A DNA stretch of 64,000 bases from Chelydra serpentina. Taxonomy: Eukaryota > Chordata > Testudines > Chelydridae. The stretch spans positions 293,001-357,000 of the forward strand of contig JBAIAC010000160.1 of the NCBI GenBank assembly GCA_037349315.1. The letters are read 5' to 3'. A model generated the notes under the pieces. That model worked only from the letters and a program-made list of their open reading frames with translations. It had not been told where the DNA came from and made no database searches. Both the position numbers and the translations under genes were made by a program. Position 1 is the first letter of the stretch. The number at the start of each line of letters is the position of its first letter. Below are positions 21,120 to 32,169 of this stretch, piece after piece.

Positions 21120-22740
21120 CCGTGGCCCCACCACTTTTTACCAGCTGTAAGGATGAAGGATGGATGGGGGGAAAGGCAGAGTCTTCGGGGGAGGGGGCGT
21201 GTAACAGCTGCTGACTCTGAAGGTCCTGGGCTAAATCCACTTGCAGGTGGAAGCGTTTCGATGTATTTGATGGCTAATGAGCACCAGCTACCGGGGGAGC
21301 AGCCCCGAGGGCCCGGTGCTACTCCGGGTGCTGCTGGGGAATGGGGAGCCCCAGGGGGCCAGCTGCTGCTCCGGCCACCCCAGGAGTGCTGCCGGGGGCC
21401 ACTGGTCAAGGGGTCCCCAGGGCAGCCCCATTGGTCACTGCTCGGGTGGTCCCCAGAGTCAGCTGCTTGGGCGGCCCTGGAGTCAGCCACAGCGGCTGCT
21501 GCAGAAGTCACGGAGGTCGCAGCAAGTCACAGAATCCGTCACGTCCACGACCCCCGTGACAGACACGGGTCCCTTACAATGAGACAAACCCCTCCCTGCT
21601 GTGACTGCCCTTCCTGGAAGGAAAGAGAAGAAGAGAAAGTGGAGCGAAGGAAAAAGAGAGACTCCCTGTCCCCTCTCTCCCCTGCTGCCTCCCCCCTTGT
21701 GTTCTGTAACCCCATCCCACTGGGTTCCCTGGGCTGCTGCCATGGGGGGTGACACTAGAGTTCTGGGGATGGGGGGGGGGAAGGGGGCTCTTCACGTCTC
21801 AATATTTCACACACATTTGTCTTTGTGCTGAAATTTCTCCTGTGGGGCCTCTCAGTCAGAGCTGTACCCCACCCCCGTTAGTGGTGGTGGGGGTGTAATT
21901 TGGGGGGTAGGCAGAGGAGTTTCCCATAAAGGGTCAATTTGTTCTGGTGACTGGTTCTGACCTGGGTCACACGTCCTGACACAGGATCACGTGCAGAACA
22001 TGGAAGCTCTGGCTTGTCCTAAATGCTGTAGAGTGGGAGTCCCTGGGACAGGGCAGGGGGAGAGGGAGCAAGAGGAGAAAGACAGAGCCACTGGAGAAGA
22101 GAAATGGGGGGAGAAGGAAGAGAAAGATAACACGGTGAGACAATAAATGATTGAAGCAGAACAGGTGTCCCAACTCCATGTTGCTCACCACAGGTGTGCA
22201 GAGAGACGGGCAGTAGTATGTTTCCCACAGTGTCAAGTCTGAACTTTGATTCTAGCAACGTGAGTTCAAATATCAAAGGGATTTTGACATTCCTGATCTC
22301 TTCTCCCCTCCCCCTCTTTAGTATTCATTTGTATTTTGACGTGTTTGGCTTAAGCATGATCTTCTCTTTCCCTACCTCTAGTGCAATTTTGGGTTTATTT
22401 TTATTTTGCCTCCCTTTAGTTCATGTCATTGTAATTGTAACAGCAAAGGAATCTGCAGGAGCAAAAACTGACCCAAAACTTTATTTCTCCATCACGCAGG
22501 AACATCATGTAAACATCGCACGCAGCTGGAATCATAACAGTGAAGGGAAGGGGACGGGAGATGCAGGTTTCCAAATGTTCTTTCTCCGATGATACATCCC
22601 AGCCCCTTGTATGTCTCCATCCTGTGTGACCTGCGTGACCGGCTGGGCTTTGAAACATTTATTGTCTCATTCTATTGATAATGTGATTATAACACAATGT
22701 GAATGAAATTAAACCGCTTCCAGACAAGGAACCAACAAAA
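21120..22740. other. no gene recognised
   Basis: About 1.6 kb without a tRNA. A short piece at 21225-21290 (CACTTGCAGGTGGAAGC) recurs at 32810-32890. The rest has no paralog here and no recognisable domain in its open frames. Confidence 0.4.
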
Positions 22741-22755
22741 GAGAAAAGCGATTAT

Positions 22756-22827
22756 TGCATTGGCTGGGAATCAAACCCAGGTCAGCTGCTTGGAAGGCAG
22801 CTGTGCTCACCACTATACCACCAATGC
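22756..22827 (-). tRNA. tRNA-Gly (TCC)
   Basis: 72 nt. Acceptor GCATTGG/CCAATGC is perfect. The anticodon stem GCTGC/GCAGC holds a normal seven-base loop with TCC, for GGA/GGG. T arm CTGGG/CCCAG. The T loop TTTGATT has lost the conserved C, the one doubt. A T4 follows. The only Gly copy of the three with an intact anticodon loop. Confidence 0.78.
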
Positions 22828-22972
22828 ACCTAGTGGGAGGACCTTTCCTGCATGTTATAGGTGCTAACAAAGGCGGTGACACCTGACCACGGAGCTCATA
22901 AGCAGGGTGGATGGGCTGGAGGCTGCCTGACAGCTGGGAGCAGAGTTACCATCCCAGAGTGACTGAAAGGGG

Positions 22973-23209
22973 TAGGTTGACCATACGTACCGTTTTAAAT
23001 GAGACACTACCATTTTTTTCATATTTCCCGACTGTCCCGTCATTTTAATATAAATGTCAATTTTGTCCCGTTTTTAATAAACTATATATAGTTTGTTTGT
23101 TTTTTGTAAAAAACTGAACGCTGGCTTGTTGCGGCTGCCCCTTGTCTCCCCGTCCCGTTTTTGCCATCCCAATGTCCCGTTTTTTTCTCAAGGAAATATG
23201 GTCAGCCTA
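22973..23209. mobile_element. palindromic hAT-type element, 237 bp
   Basis: The ends TAGGTTGACCATACG and TATGGTCAGCCTA are inverted repeats. Perfect 8-bp duplications GAAAGGGG flank it (22965-22972 and 23210-23217). Inside are repeated TGTCCCG motifs and T-rich tracts. The ends are related to those of the 124-bp family at 37107, 53660 and 57745. Confidence 0.75.
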
Positions 23210-23396
23210 GAAAGGGGGCAAAGGTGAAAACAGATCTCATTGGGAGCTGGCCCCACACCCAACCCGCCCCTAGGAGAGGGGAACTGAAGCTCAACTTCAA
23301 TCACAGAAAATCTTCCCTTAGAAGGAAGGGAACAGCTTGTTTTAAAGACAAGGTTTGTGTTTGTTCCTGCTACACACAGAGGGGCTGGATAGTGCT

Positions 23397-26300
23397 GAGT
23401 CCAGACTCCAGGAGGATAAGGAACAAACTCAGGCTGCCAGTGACCTGCAGGAGGGAGATGATTTTTTGACAGTGACAGTAGCCTTGTCCTAAAGGCCTTT
23501 GTCTGCCCCCTTCTAGTGACGCTTTGGTACAGGAATGCAGCCCCCACTCCTGGGTCGCTCCTGTGGAAATAATGTTACTGTGCAAAACACCAAAGCTTGT
23601 GGCTACAGGATGGGACCAGGACACAAGGAATCAAAAACACAAGATGCTTCTTCCATGTGCATTGACTTTGAACCTTGTTTGCATTGCTGTGGTATCCGTG
23701 TTGGTCCCAGGACATGAGAGACAAGGGGGAGGGAGTCACATAATATCTTTTAAGGGACCAAGGTGGGAGTGTTATTTACTCCTTCTCATAACACAAGAAC
23801 TAGGAGCGGTCACTAAATGAAATGAAATGAATGGGCTGCAGGTTTAAAATGAACAAAAAGAAATATTTCTTCACACAACATAAGAACAGGGCCATATCAA
23901 AGATCCATGAAGCCCAGTATCCTGTCCTCCGACAGTGGCCAAAGGCAGGTACCCCAAAGGGAATGAACAGACCGGTTATCATGAAGTGATCCATGCCCTC
24001 TCACCCAATCCCAGCTTCTGGCAAACAGAGGCTAGGGAAACCATTGCTGCCCAGTTAACCTGGGGAACTCTTTGCCAGAGGGTGTTGCGAAGGCCAAGAC
24101 TAGAACAGGGTTCAAAAAAGAACTAGAGAAGTGCGTGGAGGACAGGTCCATCAATGGCTATTAGCCAGGAATTGTGCCCATAGCCATTGTTTGCCAGAAG
24201 CTGGGAATGGACAACAGTGGAGGGATCACTTGATGATCACCTGTTCTGTTCATTCCCTCTGGGGTGCCGGACATTGGCCACTTTCGGAAGGCAGGGTAGT
24301 GGGCTAGATGAACTGGTCTCAGTCTGGCTGGTCTTATGTTCTAACTGCTGTTTATGGAAGAAACAACCTTTCGGGCTACACAGAACTGAAGAAGTGTTCT
24401 GGGTTAGCTCCAAAGCTTGTCTCTTTCACGAAGAGAGGTTGGTCCTCTACAAGCTCTTACCCTCACCCGCCTTGTCTCTTTTGGACTCTGAAAAGTGTTT
24501 TCTCTCAACTCCCTTTGGAGAGAAGTGAAGTTTTCCCTTTGGGAAACTATCAGGCTGAAGCAACTGTATTGATTGTGACACTAGACTCGAATGATAAATG
24601 AGTCTAAATCTGAGCTTCCGGTTTTCAAATTGGTTTTTCGAACTCCGTTCCCAATTCTCTTCTAGAAAGGCCTCCAGGATGCCTGCTCACCCCAGAAAAA
24701 GTGGCAAAGAGAAAGCCCCCAGTGCTCCTATTCGTCCCAGGTGGACTGTTCAGTGGCAGAGGGAGTTGGTTTGTTTGGTGCTGAGAAAGCCGCCAGGAAA
24801 GGTCTCTGGGCACCAGATCTCCCTGCTTCTCCCAGCACACCCTTGGCTCCTTTCCTGCCCCAGTCATTTCCGTAGGAGAGACCTACATGCACTTAGCCAA
24901 AAGCCTTCTTAGCGCAGTTGCTAGTGTGTTAGTTTCATAATCTGAAGGTCCAGTTTTCAAAGCTCAGAGAGAGCAGATGGTTTGCTCCCTGCTGCAGCTT
25001 TTTCTAAAGGAAATCCCAGAGAAAAGAGACTGGAACAGACTGATTGCTGGACACCCTCCCACCCATCTAACACACACACACACTTTATTAAGAGATTAAC
25101 TCTTTTCTCCTTTATGACTCTATAATGCAGCTGGAATTACCAGTTCCTAGAAGCCCCTTCCCACAGAGAACACAACCACAGAGCAACGGCAAAGCTGGGG
25201 GCTGCCAGGTTGTCATGGGCGAGTAGTTAAAGGGATGCACTAAAAATCCAGCAGAACCATCGCCCTCCTCTCCATCCCCAAGCAGCTTTGAATCTTGCTG
25301 ACTGTGATGTCGAGTTTCCCCTGCCTCAGCATCCTCGACCCCCTCTGGAGGCCGGTGCACGGTCCCCTTAGATCCCTGTTCAGAGTTCAGCCCCCAGCCG
25401 GTGCAGCCCGGCCCGGCCACTCACCCTCTGCCCCAGGAGAACCAGCGGGTGGGCTGCACCCACAGGCAGAGACCTGATACCGCTCCCCTCCGACCACAGC
25501 CGCAGCTGTTGGCAGCTAATCCCCACCTCAGGCCGGGGGAAGGAGCTGGGGATCCCTTGTTATTTGTTCCGTACATCGAGTCTCGCGGTGTTTGAACACG
25601 TTTCTCTCTAAAAGTGATTAAATGTAGAGCCCCTCCCCCATTTCTGCTCTGTAAGTGCCTCACTCCTGTACATAAAACGTAAGAACGGCCAGACTGGGTC
25701 AGACCAATGGCCCATCTAGCCCAGTGTCCTGTCTTCCAAGAGTGCTCAATGCCAGATGCTTTAGAGAGAAATGAACAGAACAGGGAATCATGAAGTGATC
25801 CATCCCCTGTCGCCCATTCCCAGTGTCTGTACAGATGTGAACACAAAGAAACATTTGGGGCCCACTTGCAGCTACTTAGAATCATAGAAGATTAGGGTTG
25901 GAAGAGACCGCAGGGGGTATCTAGTCCAGGGGTCTCAAACACGCGGCCCGCGGAGCTCTTCCCTGCGGCCCACCGGGCTCCCCGCCCCCCCGCCAATTTT
26001 GTTTTTTTGGTTTTTTTACCCCCAGGCAGGTCCCACCCCCAGAGCAGCTGTCTGGCGGCTTTGTGGTTTCTAGGAGGAAGGGGGGAGGAGCGGGAAGCCG
26101 TGCGCACAAGGTGGGGGGAGAAGAGGCAGGGATTTGGGAAAGGGGTTGCAATAGGGGCGGGGAGAGGGCGGAGTTGGGGTGGGGACTTTGGGGAAGGGGC
26201 TTGAAGGGGGACAGAGAAGGGATGACAGTTACGCTCGGTTCTCCCCACAGCCCCAAGAACTGCTGGGCGCAAGTCCTGGGCCCGACGTGCAGTGAATGTG

Positions 26301-26740
26301 GGGGTGACTCTGCCTGCCCAGACTGGTCAGTAGAAAGATTCAGACCCACACTCTGTCTGGGGGAGGAGATACACACGTGTTGTGGGATTGGTTTTCTCCT
26401 TTTAAATGTACTGGATCATTTCCATGGCAAAACTATTTGTACGAGCCCATGAAAAAAGGAAGAAATGGTGACAATACCCCTGGGGGAGAGGGGGTGTCTG
26501 AGAGCCGGGGCAGAGACGGAGATTTTCATGAAACGGGGACAGGCCAAAGCAGGGCCTTTAGCTGGAGCAAAGGGGGAGGTTTTTGTGCAGTTCCATCTTA
26601 ACCAGCCTCACATCCTGTATCCCTACTGCCCCACCCTGCCCCCAACATGTGACCTAGAGCCTCCCCACTGGCAAAGCCCCCTGGGACTCCTGAGACAGCC
26701 CCACTGGCCTGGCCTCCTCCCCACTGCAAAACCTGCAGAT
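23397..26740 (+). repeat. duplicated block, partner 5676-8745
   Basis: Same order as 5676-8745: CR1 foldback (23878-24345), CA tract, CR1 piece (25676), hAT fragment (25926), then the 530-bp segment shared with 3474 and 8219. It retains about 300 bp around 24640-24935 that copy 1 has lost. Confidence 0.75.
24903..24975 (+). pseudogene. elongator tRNA-Met (CAT) relic
   Basis: The order GCCTTCT, AGCGCAGTTGCTAG, loop TTTCATAATC and GAAGGTC follows elongator tRNA-Met. The acceptor 3' side (AGAGAGC) and the T arm are decayed, and one anticodon-stem pair is T-T. No other elongator Met gene is in the window. Confidence 0.6.
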
Positions 26741-27010
26741 CCCCCAGCTCCTCTCCTAGCTGGATCCCCTGGCAGCCAGATGTGTCTGCAGAACTGCCGT
26801 GGTGCCTCGCCTGGGTGTCTGGTCAAGGACAGTTACTGGCTTCTCCTGAGAGCGCAGCTGAGAAATGACTCACTCGTCTCTGGATTCTCTCCTGTGGGCT
26901 CTGAGAAGCAGGGTGGGGCATGTATGATACAGTCCATGCAACATTCCCCAACAGGCCAGTGGCAGATGGAGAAGTGCCTTGCTGGACAGCTAGGGAAAAG
27001 GAAGCCATCA

Positions 27011-27083
27011 TGTTTCTACCTGGTTTTGAACCAGGGGCCTTTTGCGTGTTAGGCAAATGTGATAACCACTACACCACAGAAAC
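27011..27083 (-). tRNA. tRNA-Val (AAC)
   Basis: 73 nt. Acceptor GTTTCTG/TAGAAAC, D arm GTAGTGGTTATCAC, anticodon AAC in TTTGC/GCAAA, T loop TTCAAAA, and T4 after the 3' end. Differs from 4289 by one D-loop base, where this copy is closer to consensus. Confidence 0.92.
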
Positions 27084-27184
27084 TCTCTCAATGCGCTCTG
27101 CCCCTTCCCTTCAAACTCCATACGCTTGGCTGGCGCTCGCCCTGGCACACACCGCTGGGCGACCCTGGAGAAAGTGCTGGCAGC

Positions 27185-27274
27185 TCTTCGGTGGGTCGGC
27201 TGGTAGAGCAAAGAACTGCAGCCGGCTCCCAGGAAGTCATCCTTACCTCGCCCTTGTGACTCCAGCTAGAAGGA
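27185..27274 (+). pseudogene. tRNA-Tyr relic with intron
   Basis: Paralog of 4463-4552 in the same place between Val and iMet. One more substitution on the acceptor 3' side (CTAGAAGG). Same lost anticodon and T loop. Confidence 0.5.
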
Positions 27275-27476
27275 GAGCTTCTTTCCTTCCCCTCGCTGAG
27301 AAAGAGCAAGAGAAGAACAAAAGCCCAGATCCATAGGGGGGCAGAGGCTTCAGGAGCCCACAGCGTTTGCCCATCTGGGGCATTGTGGCTGAGATCTCTG
27401 CTGGCCAGCGCCAGCGCTTGCAAGGCGCTAGTGTGGATGCTGGGGGCTGGGTGCTGGATGCTGGAGGCAGAGACCC

Positions 27477-27548
27477 AGCAGAGTGGCGCAGCGGCAGCGT
27501 GCTGGGCCCATAACCCAGAGGTCAATGGATCGAAACCATCCTCTGCTA
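27477..27548 (+). tRNA. initiator tRNA-Met (CAT)
   Basis: 72 nt. Acceptor AGCAGAG/CTCTGCT, stem CTGGG/CCCAG, loop CCCATAA, T loop ATCGAAA. The first pair of the T stem is A-C instead of G-C (CAATGG), the only flaw. T5 follows. Confidence 0.88.
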
Positions 27549-28059
27549 GGCAGGGGCTTGTTTCTTTTTGCTCTGGGCCTGCAAGCGAGGGGGCGACCAG
27601 CAGAGCGCCAGGAGCCGAGGCCGTGAGGCAGGAGGTGGCTGAGGTGTGGGACTGCCAGGGAGCTCCCCGGCCCCTCTGGCTGCCTGGGCTGAAGGCGAGA
27701 GCCAGGCCTGTGCGTGAGGTCTGAGTGCCGGTGGCTCCCCCACTCCTCGGGAGGGTCTGTCCCAAGGCAGCGGCCCAGCCCCGCTCCAAGGGGGGTGCAT
27801 CCCACCAGCATTTCTTGCCCCGTTTGGGGAGGTTCAGCCTCCCCGAGCCCCTTGTAGCCGCCGCCCACGCGCAGTGTCACTGGTAGATACGGGCAGAGGA
27901 GACTCGGGGGCCTGGGCTGGGAAATCCCTGGGTGAAACTGGCTGCCTGAGCCCAGCCCCTCTGCACTCAGGGGAGCGGTGAGAGGGGGAGGGGCTCAGGG
28001 AGTAAATCCTCAGAAACCTCCCCCCTGGGTTTGTAATGTCAGAGCCCAGCGAACAAGTC

Positions 28060-28895
28060 CCTGCGTGTGTGAAGGGAGGGGCTGTGAGGGGGAGGGTCCA
28101 TGGGGGTGTCAGTGTGAAGGGGAGGGGCTGTGAGGGGGAAGGTCCATGGGGGTGTCAGTGTGAGGGGGAGGGGCTGTGAGGGGAAGGTCCATGGGGGTGT
28201 CAGTTTGAGGGGGAGGGGCTGTGAGAGGGAAGGTCCATGGGGGTGTCAGTGTGAAGGGAAGGGGCTGTGAGGGGGAGGGTCCATGGGGGTGTCAGTGTGA
28301 GGGGGAGGGGCTGTGAGGGGAGGGTCCATGGGGGTGTCAGTTTGAGGGGGAGGGGCTGTGAGGGGGAAGGTCCATGGGGGTGTCAGTGTGAAGGGGAGGG
28401 GCTGTGAGAGGGAGGGCTATGGAGTGTCTCTGTGGGGGGAGGGGCTGTGAGAGGGAGGGTCCATGGGGGTGCAGTGTGAAGGGGATGGGCTGTGATGGGG
28501 AGGGCTATGGAGTGTCTGTGAGGGGGAGGGGCTGTGAGAGGGAGGGTCCATGGGGGTGTCAGTGTGAAGGGGAGGGGCTGTGAGGGGGAGGGTCCATGGG
28601 GGTTTCAGTGTGAAGGTGAGGGGCTGTGATGGGGAGGGCTATGGAGTGTCTCTGTGAGGGGAGGGGCTGTGAGGGGGAGGGTCCATGGGGGAGTCAGTGT
28701 GAGGGGGAGGGGCTGTGATGGGGAGGGCTATGGAGTGTCTCTGTGAGGGGAGGGGCTGTGAGGGGGAGGGTCCATGGGCGAGTCAGTGTGAGGGGGAGGG
28801 GCTGTGATGGGGAGGGCTATGGAGTGTCTCTGTGAGGGGAGGGGCTGTGAGGGGGAGGGTCCATGGGGGAGTCAGTGTGAGGGGGAGGGGCTGAA
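28060..28895 (+). repeat. 44-bp minisatellite, array C (long)
   Basis: About 18 units with variants, including a shortened form with GGGCTATGGAGTGTCTCT in the right half that the other arrays lack. Higher-order alternation of the two forms is visible from about 28600 to 28895. Array A has seven to eight units and B less than two. Confidence 0.85.
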
Positions 28896-28986
28896 AGTAT
28901 GCTGGGAAATCTGCTCTGAGCAAACAATTTGACGTGATAATTCAGTGAGAACAGAATAATAATGTAGTGAAGTTAGTGTCTGTCAA

Positions 28987-29068
28987 GTAGTTGTGGCCGA
29001 GTGGTTAAGGCGATGGGCTAGAAATCCATTGGGGTTTCCCTGCGCAGGTTCGAATCCTGTCAACTACG
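28987..29068 (+). tRNA. tRNA-Ser (AGA)
   Basis: 82-nt class II tRNA. Acceptor GTAGTTG/CAACTAC, D arm GGCCGAGTGGTTAAGGC, anticodon AGA, canonical box B GGTTCGAATCC with T stem GCAGG/CCTGT. It decodes UCU/UCC after A34 is modified to inosine. The flanks match the Ser cassettes only over a short distance, so it is an older or separately moved copy. Among the best Ser-AGA genes here. Confidence 0.92.
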
Positions 29069-29069
29069 G

Positions 29070-30600
29070 AAGCACTAGTGTGTTATTACAGCTGTTGTCT
29101 TAGTGCTTGAGCATCCACAGTGCTGGCTGGAGCCAGATCAGGTCTCACTCTCTCTCAGGCTGTCTACACTTAAAACACTGCTGGGATGCTGCTGTAGCAC
29201 TTTGGACTAGACAGTAGCTACAGTAACTGGAGGGGTTTTCCCATTGCTGTAGTAGCTACATTGACAGAAGAGTTTGTCTGTTGACCTGGGACTATCTAGG
29301 AAATGTATCATCTGCAGAATTTGAGCAGTAATCCTGGCTCCCCACAGGAGGAGGGATTTGTGAGTTTTGTTTTTGTGGGCTATATCGGAAAATGAATGAT
29401 TGGTTGGTTATTTCATTTAGCAAAGATAATTGAAGCAGATATTTATGAAGTCATTGGGAGGTGAACTGTCTCCAATTCAACAGGTTAATCATTAATATTT
29501 GGAGCATTTTCTTGCCAGGCTGTATTAGGAGGAGAACATCAGCAGAGGGACATTTCAATTGTTTTATTTCACTAAAACAACAATGTTAAGTATTCTGGAT
29601 TTTTTTCTTCAACAGCAAACATAATAGTTTAACAAAAAAGCATCTGTCCCTCGCTTCTCACATTTATCTCCAGACTTCTCCTTGTCCAGATCTATTCTGC
29701 CCCCAACAATCTTCTATTCCTTGAACTTTTTGAAACTTTTCACTTTTAAAGAGAGGTAATGGATTGACTCCGTGTACACAAATTTGCAGAGGGAAAATAG
29801 ACTTAAGGTCCGTTATTTCTCACCTCTATATTATTTATTTGTTTATTTATTTAAAAAACCATTTTTGCTGTTAACAAGCATGTTACCTCTGGAGACACAA
29901 ATCCACAGTTTGTGAACTGCAAAACTAAGCATCTCTGATGGTATCATCTAGACTGAGCACTGAGTCCCTTTGGGTAGATAGAAAGATTAACCTAAATAAT
30001 CTATACAGAAGCCTGCGGAACCCCATGAGATTGGGTCCCTAAGCCATGAACTATTAGAACTCCTTTACAAAACTTTTCTTAAACATTACATGAATATACT
30101 GTCTCATACTATAGAATTAGAATGTATAATCCCTATTCCATGATGAGATATAACGTATCTTAATTCAAATGATCTTCCACAACAAGCCAATTTAAATTTT
30201 AAAAAATCAATTTTTTTGATTAAAAAAAAAAGTAATTGATTTTTATCCATGCTGACAGCGGGGCATGGTGTGGGGGAAGGGTTGGTCCCCAGCTGGAGCG
30301 AGGCAGGGGCCAGGGACAAGAGCAGAGCTGGAGCGAGGCAAATTGCAGGAGGTCTCACTAGATGATCACGCTGGTCCCTTCTGACCTTAAAGGCTCTGAG
30401 TCTAACAGGGAGAGGGAAGTACAGGATTTTTTAAAAAAGAAATAAACCAAATTTTTGTAATACGAGGGTGACTCCAACAGCTCACTTTATAGCCCCGCCT
30501 CTTTCTTCCCCCACTGGGTGTTTAATGACCTGCTGGGAGTTGGGACATTAATTCTCTCATTCCATTGATAAACTGATACAACGTGACTGAAATTAAACCA
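29070..30600. other. AT-rich stretch, no gene recognised
   Basis: Lower GC than the rest of the window. No tRNA, and the open frames are short. A CR1-like fragment (GATCACGCTGGTCCCTTC) occurs at 30361-30410, then the Gly flank begins. Confidence 0.45.
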
Positions 30601-30623
30601 ATTCCCAGCCAGGAAAACATCCC

Positions 30624-30695
30624 TGCATTGGCTGGGGCTTGAACCCACATCAACTACTCGGATGGTAGCTCTGCTCACCACTATACCATCAACAC
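30624..30695 (-). pseudogene. tRNA-Gly (TCC) pseudogene
   Basis: Paralog of 22756 with a shared flank. Acceptor GTGTTGA/CCAATGC has a terminal mismatch. The base before the anticodon is A instead of the near-universal T33, and the T stem GTGGG/CCCAG has a mismatch. Unlikely to work in translation. Confidence 0.7.
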
Positions 30696-30699
30696 ATGC

Positions 30700-31985
30700 A
30701 GGAAAAGTGCTTCTCCTACGTGCCACTTATGCTTGACAAATGACTCCAGGGCATCCCGGGGAATAAAGACTCCGTCCCACTCGGTGCTGCCAACGCTCCT
30801 GATTTTGCCTTGTGGCTCATGAGAATTGTTGTTTTCCTTAAAGCCCCAGCTCCTGGAGTCAGGTGGAGACGTGATGATTTCAGCCTTCGCTCTTAAAGAC
30901 ACAGGACGTTTCCAGCCCTTGTGACCTTGGAAATAGATTCAAAATGTCTCCCCCGTGCGCCCTAAAGGCTCATCAAGCAGAAGGCAAATAAAAAGATCCC
31001 AAATCTATTAATTTTACACAATCTCATGATTTCAAAGCCCATCTCGTGATTTTCGGTGAGCCTGGCTCAGGGTTTTGAACGTTTGGGGTTGGCCGTTCTG
31101 CAGCCTGAGAGCCGGGCACCCTCCTTCCCATCCAGCGCCCCCAGACTGTCCTAAAGCATTAACTCTTTCCTCTCCGTCACGCCGCTGTGACGCAGCTGGG
31201 AATCCCCATTCCTAGACGGGCTTTTCCACACACAGTGAATCCCCCACAGGGCTGAGTCGCACAGGGCTGTTCCAGGGGCTCCAGTCCCCCAGCCCAGGAC
31301 AGACGGGGCAGTAACCTCACATCACCCCTCTGTGACTCCCAGGGGCCCTGCAGGGACAGCAGCTCCATGCTGGGCTCTAGGGCCCCCAAAGCACCTGGGG
31401 GAGGGGGAAGGGGCCCGGGGTTACCTCAGGCAGCTCCCAGTCAGCGGCGGTAAGGCTCCCTGCCTGTCCTGGCACTGCGGACCGCGCTGCACCCCGGAAG
31501 TGGCCAGCAGCAGGTCCATCCCCTAGGTGGGGGTGCACAAGCGGCTCCGCATGGTTCTCGCCTGCAGGCACCACCAGCCCCCCAGCTCCCATTGGCCAGG
31601 TCGGGGGCAGCTCGCGGAGCCCCATTGCCCCCGTGCCTAGGAGCCAAACCTGCTTCTGGGGTGCAGGGCGGTGTCAGAACAGATCGGGACCAGCCTGCCT
31701 TAGCCAGGCAGCCGCGCCGACGGGACTTGTAAGGGACTGATCGGTGTTTGCTGAGCAGAGTCGCCGCGACCCAGTGCCTGACATGCCGCAGTTTGAAACC
31801 CACCATGCTACGGGATCCAGACTCTGTGACACAGACTGAGCCGGGCTCATCTCTGCATGTCCCCAGTGGGGAAGGAAAGACGCTGAGGGGGGAGGAAGAA
31901 GACGGGCAGAAGGGGTCAATTGAGGCTAGACTAGAATAGAGGAGATTTTCTGCCTGTTAAAATGTTCTGCAGTCTCATCACTAAA
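30700..31985. other. no gene recognised
   Basis: Contains a GC-rich repeat piece at 31415-31620 related to 780-905 and 11200-11330. A segment at 31760-31810 vaguely recalls an initiator tRNA but does not fold. Confidence 0.4.
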
Positions 31986-31988
31986 AAA

Positions 31989-32053
31989 AGCCCTTCAGCA
32001 GGGCTTGAACCATCAGCCTTTCCATCAGCAGCCAAAGTGGTTAGCCACAGACA
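31989..32053 (-). pseudogene. tRNA-Asn-like relic
   Basis: Minus strand: GTCTGTGGCTAACCAC, then GGCTGCTGATGG where Asn has GGCTGTTAACCG, then AAAGGCTGATGGTTCAAGCC. The D loop is shortened and the anticodon is lost. Assigned by likeness to the Asn gene at 39248. Confidence 0.4.
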
Positions 32054-32091
32054 CAGGTAACTGCCTGCGTCCCAAGGTTCTCTGCGAAGCA

Positions 32092-32163
32092 CCTACAGGG
32101 GTGCAACTGGCTAGTGCAGGGGGACGCACTGCTGGGGTTACGAGTTCAGGCCTCACCCAGAGC
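32092..32163 (+). pseudogene. tRNA-Ile (TAT) relic
   Basis: Aligns to the Ile cassette: GTGCAACTGGCTAGTGCA for the D arm, GAGTTCAGGCCTCACCC for the T arm, and the shared flank GGTTTTCATTAGCC. The anticodon arm and intron are not recognisable. Confidence 0.4.
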
Positions 32164-32169
32164 GTCGGT

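Larger units (their letters stand above)
26196..28060 (+). repeat. duplicated block, partner 3474-5340
   Basis: Collinear copy at an offset of 22,722 bp, with Val, Tyr relic and iMet in the same places. It is joined on its left to the equivalent of 5676-8745, so the block order is permuted compared with the first locus. Confidence 0.8.

Noticed and set aside
21099..21752. Plus-strand frame of 217 codons
   Set aside because: GC-rich sequence with several overlapping frames, no recognised domain, no splice or promoter evidence.
31745..31812. Initiator-tRNA-like segment (GCAGAGTCGCCGCG ... TTTGAAACCCACC)
   Set aside because: Neither the anticodon stem nor the T arm pairs; the likeness is limited to short pieces.
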